DNA of 64,000 bases from Turritopsis dohrnii (taxonomy: Eukaryota; Cnidaria; Hydrozoa; Anthoathecata; Oceaniidae). The position numbers were made by a program, and so were the translations under genes. Under the pieces are notes generated by a model. It made no database searches. It had not been told where the DNA came from and was given only the letters and a program-made list of their open reading frames with translations. Position 1 is the stretch's first letter, and every line of letters begins with the position of its first letter. Below are positions 54,921 to 64,000 of this stretch, piece by piece. The stretch lies in contig BQMF02000777.1 in NCBI GenBank assembly GCA_027922465.2, forward strand, positions 54,339 through 118,338, read 5' to 3'.

Positions 54921-55904
54921 ATGATACCTATGGATATTGACTTTGAAGATCTTTTTGACTGCATCGATGATCCTCGAAGTATCGCAGAAGCGTTCCAATA
55001 TGCTTTTTTCAACAAAGCTGATGCCGAAGATCAGGAAGAATGTTCTCACAATAAAATTAAACGATGGGCTGACGGACGCGGATATTGTATAATATGTGGT
55101 GAGACATTTACAGACGCTTCTAATGTGAATTCAGTCATAACAAATTGTAAACATGAACATATTCACAAGGATGATTCCGGACTTATTGTCTGTGCTCAAT
55201 GCGGACTTGAGTTCAAAACCCTCGATTTTCAACAGGAATGGCGGTGGTATGGTACATCAGACAACCGGACATCTCGTGACCCTAGTCGGTGTCATCATCT
55301 TCAAACCACACCGAAAGGTATTCGGTCGGTGTTCCATAAGCATAACATCGAGATATCGTCGGCGATGATGGATATGGTAGAGGCTCAATATAATCACGTC
55401 ATAAAGGTCGAAGGTAACAAAGTTCTTCGCGGTCAAGGGCGAGAGTCGATCGTCGCTGCGTGTTTGTTTCACGTCTATAAAGAGATGGGAGAGTTCCGAA
55501 CCTCGAATTACATCCGCGAACTTTTCCATGTCAAACAGAAAAAAATGTCTATTGGAATGACTAAATACTACAAGGCTTTCCCAGATGCTCGCACTCAACA
55601 CACCACCCCAGAGAAACTCATCCCGTGGATTATGAGACTTACCGGGGTAGATCGTAAACACTATCGTCGTATACTCGCCATTACTCGATACATACAGGCT
55701 GTCAGTGAATTACTCGAGCGTAGCAATCCTCAGTCGGTAGCAGCGGCGATCGTTTTCTTTTACTTGTGTCTCAACTGGGAGTACAAATCGAAAATCGGTA
55801 TTACCAAGTCTTTGTTTGCTAAAAAGACTCACCTCTCAGAAATCACTGTGACCAAGATCGTACGTGAGATTGCTATAGTTTCTCGCGAGATTATCGCTAT
55901 ATAG
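54921..55904 (+). CDS. TFIIB-like transcription factor
   Basis: 327 aa. Two successive zinc-ribbon-like motifs: C41, H43, C56, C59 and C76, H78, C91, C94 (the latter in HKDDSGLIVCAQCG, as in TFIIB). Then QEWRWYG and DNRTSRDPSR (about 114-123), matching the B-reader/linker, and two cyclin-like repeats (about 135-225 and 235-325; RESIVAACLFHVYKE and QSVAAAIVFFYLCL are the core helices). TFIIB recruits RNA polymerase II to TATA-bound promoters, and large DNA viruses often encode their own. Here it could direct late transcription of the element. It is more GC-rich than its neighbours. It lies between the polymerase and the right TIR. Confidence 0.88.
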   Translation: MIPMDIDFEDLFDCIDDPRSIAEAFQYAFFNKADAEDQEECSHNKIKRWADGRGYCIICGETFTDASNVNSVITNCKHEHIHKDDSGLIVCAQCGLEFKTLDFQQEWRWYGTSDNRTSRDPSRCHHLQTTPKGIRSVFHKHNIEISSAMMDMVEAQYNHVIKVEGNKVLRGQGRESIVAACLFHVYKEMGEFRTSNYIRELFHVKQKKMSIGMTKYYKAFPDARTQHTTPEKLIPWIMRLTGVDRKHYRRILAITRYIQAVSELLERSNPQSVAAAIVFFYLCLNWEYKSKIGITKSLFAKKTHLSEITVTKIVREIAIVSREIIAI

Positions 55905-55934
55905 AATACCTTTCACAGCAGTTTCCTTACAAAG

Positions 55935-56165
55935 ATTGTTTACATTTATGAGTAATTTGTGGTTATATAATAATAATAAAAAACTGATTACGTGTTGTTG
56001 TTATTTATTATGTAATCATAATAACACGTTTCATAACTCGTATCGCGTTATGAAAACAAAGGTATTAGATGATAATATTAGCTATAGTAGGGAAATTCCC
56101 GAAATCATATGATTTCCATGTTATGAGATACAATTTTGGGCTAGCATCGGCACTTTCCTATCTCT
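55935..56165 (-). repeat. Polinton right terminal inverted repeat
   Basis: Inverted copy of 38308-38570 without the 29-bp insert; it ends ...CTTTCCTATCTCT before CCTGC. It begins 30 bp after the TFIIB-like stop. Confidence 0.92.
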
Positions 56166-56170
56166 CCTGC

Positions 56171-57660
56171 TTTAAGCACAACGTTAAGGCCGGTTTTCAG
56201 CTCAGCTCAGCAAACAGCTTTTTCATTCGCTTATTAGTTAAATGGGTTAAACTACCAGGTGTATGAGATTGTGTCAGCCAATCAAAAATCAGTTCGCTCA
56301 TTTGGACAACCAAAGCAAATGAATGGGAAACTGGCCTTTAATTCAGATTTAAAACAGGAAAGCTCAAAAGGGATTAAATTTCTATGTGAACCCCATCGTG
56401 TATTTAGGTTTATAATTAGAAAATATGGTATTAGTCAAAGTATAATGTTTTTTTAAAAAGTTGTTTGTGTAAGTAGTTGCAAAAGGATAGATGAAAGTTT
56501 TATTTACTGCAAATACAGAAGATGCAAACATCAGAGATTATGTTTGACATGTAGGCCATTTGTTTTGATTTCGAACTCAAAGCTACGTTTTTGGAGGTAA
56601 TTTTCTCTTCTTTACAACATTGTGCAATTGGTGAGCTATATATAACTTTGAAATGAAGCTTTGTAAATGTACTGAATGAAAATATAGAACTCTTCATTTG
56701 TGAATCACGGTTTAATGAAGTTTGAGTTGTTGCCAATGAAAAAGTCATGCATGGTGTATTATGCAGTAAGGCTGGCAGGAAAAATTGGCATCATCGATAG
56801 AACACAGTGTTTCCTCTTATAAATGCCGCGGGTGTTTTTAAAAATTCCTGCTTTAGGATGCAGCGTTTAATAGAAGGCGGCGTTCATTGGAGGGCGGCGT
56901 TTATTACAAAATAAGAAATGGGATAAGCATTTGCTTAACAACAATGTTTTGTTTTCCTAAAAACCGTCACAAAAGAACTACATGTTATGGTTACATTATA
57001 CAAAAACGTCAAAGCATATCAATATCTCGTTTTCTTTTACCACATGAAACCTTTCATAGAAGAATTTTCAGAAGATTGACCTTAATTTACTACTTCTGCT
57101 TCCCGTTTCAACAAAGCAGGATCAGGAGAAGCAAGAAGAATCCTTTTTATGCGATTGATGTGTGTATGTACAAGAAGATGTCAGTAAATTTTAGAGAGAA
57201 ATGGAACAGTCCAAGCTAGTAGAATTTCTTAAAGATGCGAAAATTTGGGTTGAATGTTTCTGCACCATTAATTACACATCGATTAAACTTTATGCAAATT
57301 TATTTAAACTATTTCTTTATCGCGTTGTCGCGCTTATTAGGAGGCGGCGCTTATTACAAATCTTCGGTTATAAGTGGAATATATTCAAAACCAAAAGATT
57401 TTCACCTAATATGCGGTAAAATTATGTATATTTTCCTGCCATTAAGGATTACAAACATGAATTCTGACTTGAATTTTGCAATCCTGACATCAGTTAAAGA
57501 TACATTTTGTAGGTGAGATCTTTACCAGCAACCTTAAGTTGTTAATGAACTTCTTTTGACAATAAGTTATAACTTGCCATAATTCATTAATGAATAAAAA
57601 AGAGGAATTTTTAAAAAAATGTATTTACTAAAATTAAAATAAGAAGCTTTTCATTTCTAG
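56171..57660. other. Non-coding, right flank of the Polinton
   Basis: GGCGGCGTTTATTACAAA-type motifs at about 56870-56905 and 57340 resemble ends of the G-rich MITE family seen at 19420-19860. Open frames here are short and unsupported. Confidence 0.4.
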
Positions 57661-57665
57661 CACAT

Positions 57666-57775
57666 CATCAGGTAACATATCTATCACATATCTACATGTA
57701 CATCAGGTAACATATCTACATGTACATCAGGTAACATATCTACATGTACATCAGGTAACATATCTACATGTACAC
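57666..57775. repeat. 24-bp tandem repeat
   Basis: About four copies of CATCAGGTAACATATCTACA followed by TGTA, the first with a small variation. It lies just downstream (minus strand) of the PLE relic and includes its CTGATGA motif in the first unit. Confidence 0.85.
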
Positions 57776-57880
57776 AATTTCATAGATACAAAGTTAAAAT
57801 CCTCATGTGACAAATGTGGCATGTGACACCGTTTCCAAACAGAATTAATGATATGGTATTTATTTGGTCCTTTAGAGTGG

Positions 57881-59520
57881 TTAAAGAAGTTTTATCATTA
57901 TCGCTTCTAAAATCTTCCGTTTTATAGAGTTTCTATGGGCAACACTAATTATACTCCATGTAAAAGCATGTCCAGCTGTCCTCAACAAATGCTGTGCTGG
58001 TTCAGATTTATTATTAAGTTTATCATGCTCATCCAACGTGTCGATACGTTTCTTATTGTCTCGCCAACGTAATTTTCTCCACAAAAACACACACCCTTAT
58101 GAATTACACACGACGAATGGGTTATTTTGTCCTTCAACGGAAATAGGGATTGGATATTTCGTATCGACCATAGTATGATGAATATAAACTTGTGTTGATT
58201 GTATTCTGTTAAGCGTTGGGTAAATCGCTTAACATCAATTTCTGTTTGTGGGCAATAAGGAAGTTTAACGAACACTTTCTTCCTTTCTTCAAATAACCAT
58301 TCCTGTATCAAAGGATCACTCCTTTCCTTTGAAAATTCATTAATCACGTTTTGGACAAATCTTTTTGGATAACAAGCTGATACTTACTCTCTATATATGA
58401 GAGCTCGCTATCGAAATCTGATGAAATCATCTTGGCTTTATGTAGGTCTCCGAGGATTACGTTGCGTTTACATCTTTTTGGAACCGCTGATGTCCAATGA
58501 GTAGGTAGTTTGTTATGTTTGTGATGTACTCTTGCTTTGAAACGATCATCATCTCGAATTATCTTAGTGTCCAAAGATTTCTTTGGGTTGGCTTCAACAG
58601 TCAATTTAATTATTTGGATGATAACTATTTAACGCTTCATATAATGTACGGTATCATGCTTTTTGCGTTTGGCAAATGTGTCATCGACATTTCTTTTGTA
58701 TAACTTAGGTTCTAATGGACCCAACATTTTGTTCTCCATTTCGTTCATAAAAATATCAGCAAACGTTACAGAAATAGGTCCCCCCACACACACACAGGGC
58801 AACCGTCAATTTATTTCACTAGCCGGTTATTAACTGAAAAGACAAATTGTGACGATAATTTTAGTAGTAGCTTGCGAAGAATTCTTTTGTTGCACATAGG
58901 TTCAAGTACTTTATTGTGGTAAATTTTGTGCAAATATAATCAATAGTGTCATTAATAGGAATCATAGTGAATAAGGGATCTACATCATAAGACACAATTT
59001 CTTCATCATCATCTAATCTTACGTTTTGAAGAATGTTTGGAAACAATAAACACTTTTTAATCACATATTCGTTCTTAGTTAGTGGTTTCAGGAAATTTGA
59101 TATCACGTTCGATGCATAGTACGTAGCAGTCCCTGTTTGGTCAAGTATTGGGCGAAACTTTAGGTCATTTATATTGGTATCTTTTAACAACTCAAACTTA
59201 TGCGTTTTTGCAATTTCAAAAAATCTAGCAGTCTGATTCGAGGTAGGTCGCATGTGAAGGTATTCAGGATGATCTCGAAAATGACGATATAAGAAACTTT
59301 GAAAACTTGATAAATCTTTTACCGTATTATCAACTGTATATTCATACTTTCCATCTGAAATCCCTTCTGCTATCATATTGTTAACTTTTGCAATATGATC
59401 TTTTTTATTCAAAATAACCACACAAGACTCTTTATCAGCGTTTATCACTACTATACTCTCGTCATTTCTCAATCTTTCCAAAGAGCTAAATGTGTTATCT
59501 TTCGCGTGGTATACATTTTT
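57881..59520 (-). pseudogene. Second Penelope-like element, decayed
   Basis: The N-terminal RT part (58861-59481) has IVVINADKESCVVILNKKDH and LKFRPILDQTGT, then EEIVSYDVDPLFTMIPIND (motif A). About 58640-58790 holds a PISVTFADIF motif-B remnant and NVDDTF (motif C with VDD). 58344-58604 has VEANPKKSLDTKIIRDD. 57982-58347 has CFCGENYVGETIRNVSTRW, the GIY-YIG core, and 57881-58090 carries its end in a shifted frame (NKSEPAQHLLRTAGHAFTW). Several frameshifts and stops make it non-functional. It belongs to a different PLE branch from the copy at 25-26.7 kb. Confidence 0.8.
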
Positions 59521-61530
59521 ATTTTAATTTTAATAAATACAATTTTTTAAAAATTCGTCTTTTTTATTTATTAATTCTTCTGTCGAGATATTTTGCAATT
59601 GTCTGTTTTCTGGGAGATTCTTTTTTGTGAGATAATACTGATGTATTTATATTCAGGTCTATTTGAAATGGAGACTTTGAAAAACTCCAAAAGAACGAAA
59701 GTTCCTTATGAAGGGATGAACTGGCTGTCAAGGTTCTTGCTATGGTAAGTGTTCTTAGAACAGCATTCTGAGTAGTATACTGTGTTCTTACAAAGTTGTT
59801 ACGATAAATCAAAAAAATCAAGGGCATATGTTGTGAATATGTTATATGTTGTGAAGTCTTTTAAGAGCGTATTTTAACGAGTGAAATCATTGAAGGAAGG
59901 TGTTTCACCTTGCCTACCGAAATACATCTTCTATGATTTCTTGAGTCAGTATGGTTTAAGTAAGGCATATCTAAGACCAGTCAGTGCCATGAAACAGTTC
60001 TATTCAATAATGTAGGTGTGAGAGAGTAGGTGTAGGTGTGAGAGAGTATAAGACAGCCACAACACCTGTCCAACATTGCTGTTGTGGGCAAGGGATCAAA
60101 TTTAGCTCCAAATTATACTTTTGCTACTACTTTCGTCCAGGATTGCTGTTTTCCCACTTTCATATACCTTTTTCCCAATTCGTGTTCCTATACACGTCAC
60201 ATATTGTATCAGTGCCACAATGATTATATTCTGCATGTCTACTAATAAATATTATAAAACCTTTAAAATTCTTTTTCGCCGTGTTCATTTTTTAAGAAAG
60301 TGACTGATACATTTGAAGCCCAATCGTCACAACGAAAAGAGCTCAGAGGCAGAAGTCTACAATCCCGGACAAAATATTGTGGCAATAAGCACAAAATTCA
60401 CGTCACAAGGCCCCCTTCCTCCACCATCAATGTTATCAATGTTTGTTGGGGCCCCTGGCTGGACACAATTCAAAACATTGATGCTGGGGGAGGGGGCATT
60501 TGAATTCTTAATGAAAAACATCAGTTTTGCCACAATTTTTGTCAGGGATTGTAGATGAATAACTGATCTAAATTCGCTTTTTAATTTTTTACGTATAAAT
60601 AAACAGAACTTGAGTTATGTTGTTAACTTTGATAAAAATATAGAGAGATAATATAAATAAAGAATATAGAAGGAAATGAAAATATCTTCAAAAATACTCA
60701 TTTTTAGGGAAAACGAAAAATTCTGTTTTATGATTCTTATGATTTGAAAATACGAGAAAGTGTAAGTATAGCTTCAGATACTTTCTTGATATTTTCTGAT
60801 AGAGCAATTTCAAGTTTTTCTAAAAATATATACTTTCATACCAAAATAAACCATTTTTACACAGAAATTAAAGATCATGCTTTTTCCTTTACTCATGCCT
60901 TAATCCATATTGTTCTGTTATGAATTAGCGATAATACATTAACGTTCAAATATTGAAACAAGATCAACAACATTATTAATAATGTTACCTTGGAAATTGT
61001 GTCCACGGAGAAAATTGACGTTTTAACATGAACTCGTCACTGTTTATGTTAAATACACTTACCGCTCGATATGCGTAACCCCGGATAAGTGGAACCATTT
61101 TCCCTGGCCTCTTTCATTTTACTTGTCAAACTCTCTTATTATCTTCGCATAAGTGGGACATCGGATAAGTGGAACATTCACTAAGTAGAACCATTTTTCT
61201 GGTTCCTAGAGCTAAATTACACCTTTGTAAATGGAATTCAAATTTCTAAACTATTATGTGTAGAAGAGGATGGAATACACATCATCGATCTTGAATGTGT
61301 CCAGATTGGCCAAAAAGAACTGACAAGTCACTTAAAACAAACGTCCCTTCACGATCGTTTTTTCAGACTAAAAAGTTGTAAAGCTTCGTTCAAAGTGACC
61401 ATATAAAACTAAATCTCATAAATTGAACTCGTTATGCCTTGTTTTACCCCTTATGGAAACGTTTCCACATGTATTATTAGAGCTAAAAATTTCTTTTTCC
61501 AGAAATGCGTCCTTCTTGATTAAAGTTTTT
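59521..61530. other. Non-coding
   Basis: Around 61080-61200 the phrase GGATAAGTGGAAC recurs with variants, a likely relic of a pogo/Tigger-like element. No gene is supported. Confidence 0.35.
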
Positions 61531-62190
61531 GGATTTCTGCGTAAGCAAGAAAGCCTTTACGATCGTCTTTGTTTTTTGTTTTTTTTTCATCTTACTGTCC
61601 AAACCTAGTCATATTTGTTTCTCCAATTTGATTGGTTCCTACAAAAGCCGTCTTAATGTTCATTGGTACATAAGGCGCCACTATTTCGAAAGGGTGCTAA
61701 TTAACTTTAGTAGCGCTAGTTTATTGGCTTGAATTTCCGCCATGTGATCATCCGGGTATTTTTCGACTTACATTTGCACGCCGTTCGCAAAATGGTACAC
61801 TACAGAGTGACCGAAGAAGAAACTTCCAAAAGTTGATTGATCAATGTTGAATAGATTTACAGTTCCAAGACCGAGAGTAGAGGGTAGAAATTTATGATTA
61901 TCTTACAAAGATTCTACTGTGTTCATTCCTTTTTTAAAAACAAGTTCTCAATGTTTTATAGAAACAGTGTGTCAAAAAGGAAATGTTTTTATGTTTTTGA
62001 AAATGTCTGGTATTTTTTTAAGCTTTTCTAAATACAAGAGCTCGTTTGTTTCATCTGTGTGTGGGCTGTAATGCCTTTTAAATTCTGGATACGTACAGCT
62101 CAGCTCAGTTTCCTCTTCAGCTCCAACAACAAGAATATTTGTCCTCTGCCTGCATCATTTTATGTTTGATATTTCTCTAGCTATCTATGT
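61531..62190 (+). repeat. Direct duplication, copy 1
   Basis: Starts GGATTTCTGCGTAAGCAAGA and runs through GCCATGTGATCATCCGGGTA and ACAGCTCAGCTCAGTTTCCT to a CTCTAGCTAT end. Matches 63102-63727 with moderate divergence and small indels. Confidence 0.8.
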
Positions 62191-63101
62191 TAGCATATTT
62201 ACTTTTATAGTTCTTGGCTGTATTATTATCAATGCCCTTAATTAGGAATGGGACTCCCTATTTACGATACCAAATAGGAAACTTATCTTGACTGTCTGTA
62301 CATTTTAACTGCTTTCAGTTATGTTTGCTAATTTAAATCACATATTTACATAATCCAAATCTTTGTTTACTTTTTTTGTTTGGGAAGTCTTTTCGTTATT
62401 AGGAAGATTGACCGTATATATTGAAAGACTTACGTAATCACTGTGATATCTTACAGCATCTATTTAAATTTATTGTTCTTTTGTTTATTAAGTTTATTGG
62501 CAGTTAACGTAAGTTTCATATTGTGTCAGCTATGCTTTAATAATTTCCTGGGGTGTATGCGTAATTAAAAATTTAATGTTTTTTTAAGTTTCTAAGTTTT
62601 TAAGTTTAAGTTTCAGTTATGTATGTTGATTTTGTATGCATATGAATGTATTTCGTATCATTAAAATTTACGCTTTCCTTTTTGTCCTTAGAAATTCTGT
62701 TAGGAAGATTGACAATACATATTTGAATTCATCACATTTACATTGACTTACATGCATACTCATTGTCTTATCTGAATTGATCACTGAATACTTAATATCA
62801 TTTCGTACCAACAAAATAAAGAACTTATGTCATTCAGATATCAAGTTTATTGATGTTTGGTATAAAGTTTTGCATAGTGACAATTATGTTTTTCCAGATT
62901 TTTGGGGAGTACATGATCATAAATTTAATAAATATATATTGCAGATTAAACTTTTCTTAAAATTTCAAGAATGTTGTAAGTCTTTCTTTTTTCATACTTC
63001 AGCTGATTTTGCAGGCAGAAATCCTTATGCCTGCAAGGGCATCTTGTTTTTTAGATTTCTGCGAAAGCAAGAAAGCTATTACAACCGGCGTTTGTTTTTT
63101 T
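62191..63101. other. Spacer between the duplicated units
   Basis: TTAGGAAGATTGAC occurs at about 62398 and 62699, hinting at a further internal repeat. A partial extra copy of the unit start (GATTTCTGCGAAAGCAAGAA) is at about 63055. No gene. Confidence 0.45.
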
Positions 63102-63727
63102 GGATTTCTGCGTAAGCAAGAAAGCCTTACGATCGTCTTTGTTTTTCTTAGTTTTTTTTTTTTTCATCTTACTGTTCCAAAACTAGCGATTTTTCCGCCG
63201 TCTCAATTTTCATTGGTGCATAAAGCACCACTATTACGAAAGGGTGCTAATAAACTTAGTAACGCTTAGTTTATTGGCTTGATTATTTCCGCCATGTGAT
63301 CATCCGGGTATTTTCGACTTTACATTTGCACGCCATTCGCCATAATGGTATACCACAGCGTGACCGAAGAAACCTTTAAATTTCCAAAAGTAAGAAGATT
63401 TGCACTTCCAAAACGAAAGTAAAGGGTAGAAATTTATAATTATCTTGCAATGATTCTACTACGTTCATTCTTTCTAAAAACAAGTTCTCAATGTTTTGTG
63501 AAAACAGTGTGTGCAGCTTTTATGTTTTTCAAAATGTCTGCGATTCTTTTATAAGCCTTTCTAGATGCAAAATACTGTTTGTTTCATGTGTGGGCTTAGT
63601 GCTTTTAAGCTTGGATACATACAGCTCAGCTCAGTTTCCTCTTCAGCTCCAACAACATACAAGGAATGTCTTGTTACCTCTGTCTGTCTGTGTATCTCAT
63701 TATGTTTGATGTTTCTCTAGCTATTTT
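63102..63727 (+). repeat. Direct duplication, copy 2
   Basis: Second copy of the 61531-62190 unit in the same orientation, about 1.57 kb further on. Confidence 0.8.
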
Positions 63728-64000
63728 TTAGCCTATTATATACTTGTACTAGTATCCCGTGTAAAAATTTTTACTGTTGCATTTCTCAAAACGACGCATC
63801 GCTCACACCCGTGTCGAACATTATACAGAAATAAAAAGTTATCATAATCGGCGCTGTGCATACCACTTCTAATTTAGGGAGTGAAATATTTAACTTTTTT
63901 TAAACGGTTTTTCCTACTATTTGACGTAAGGCTACGCAGAGGCGGCACTATTTTTTAATCTAACGTCATTATTAAAATGTCGTAAGATTCAGTTCATCGT
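63728..64000. other. Non-coding end of window
   Basis: No supported feature. Confidence 0.4.

Larger units (their letters stand above)
38308..56165. mobile_element. Polinton/Maverick-type element, complete with TIRs
   Basis: 17,858 bp bounded by TIRs that begin AGAGATAGGAAAGTGCCGAT at both ends, with CCTGC repeated directly outside (38303-38307 and 56166-56170). Polintons normally give 6-bp duplications, so 5 bp is slightly atypical or reflects one mutation. Size, 5'-AG terminus and gene content (rve integrase, protein-primed polymerase B, packaging ATPase, double-jelly-roll capsid protein) identify the class. Three later insertions lie inside: a tRNA-like SINE in the left arm, a SINE in the capsid gene and a 1.43-kb TIR element in another gene. 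The polymerase, ATPase and TFIIB-like genes remain fully open. Confidence 0.93.

Noticed and set aside
55257..55661. 134-codon open frame antisense to the TFIIB-like gene
   Set aside because: Shadow of a clear coding frame, with no features of its own.

Overview
The window is AT-rich eukaryotic (metazoan) genomic DNA. Multi-exon host genes have GT-AG introns, all in phase 1. There are tRNA-derived SINEs, non-LTR retrotransposons, Penelope-like elements (PLEs), Helitron ends, many terminal-inverted-repeat (TIR) elements, and a short interstitial TTAGGG array. The type of immunoglobulin-superfamily gene, together with a set of Polinton proteins that I associate with cnidarian genomes, makes a cnidarian (possibly hydrozoan) host the best guess. 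That is inference, not proof.

Layout: 0.4-1.6 kb is a nested pair of DNA transposons. 2.9-5.8 kb (minus) is a six-exon type I membrane receptor: signal peptide, two Ig-like domains, an FN3-like domain, one TM helix and a tail with ITIM-type tyrosine motifs. A paralogue with the same exon plan lies at 17.2-23.9 kb (minus), but its exon 2 carries a one-base frameshift. These look like allorecognition-type (Alr-like) receptors. Around and inside them is a repeat graveyard: a PLE tail with a hammerhead-ribozyme core at 7.2-7.7 kb, TIR elements, a SINE, a Helitron, a PLE at 25.0-26.7 kb and a non-LTR reverse transcriptase at 28.4-30.3 kb. At 36.4-36.7 kb is a second copy of the first receptor's 5' flank, broken by telomere-type repeats.

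38.3-56.2 kb is a complete Polinton/Maverick-type element of about 17.9 kb. It has TIRs of about 230-260 bp and a 5-bp target duplication (CCTGC). It encodes a membrane-anchored protein, a probable minor capsid protein, the double-jelly-roll major capsid protein (split by a SINE), a packaging ATPase, a PPP1R15/GADD34-like PP1-docking protein, a cassette of small membrane proteins, a coiled-coil membrane protein, a small glycine-rich protein (split by a 1.43-kb transposon), a small OB-like protein, an rve integrase, a SAP-like protein, an intact 1295-aa protein-primed DNA polymerase B and a TFIIB-like factor. No adenain-like protease was recognised. Perfect 9-12 bp hairpins sit just after several of the element's genes, which suggests a common 3'-end signal.

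The most unusual content is (1) the GADD34-like gene, which would be expected to reverse host eIF2-alpha-mediated translational arrest, (2) the element's own TFIIB-like factor together with a palindromic bidirectional promoter and 3' hairpins, pointing to a partly self-specified transcription programme, and (3) a 40-copy 11-bp array between the ATPase and the GADD34-like gene. 56.2-64 kb is flanking DNA with a decayed second PLE (57.9-59.5 kb), a 24-bp tandem repeat and a direct duplication of about 0.6 kb.
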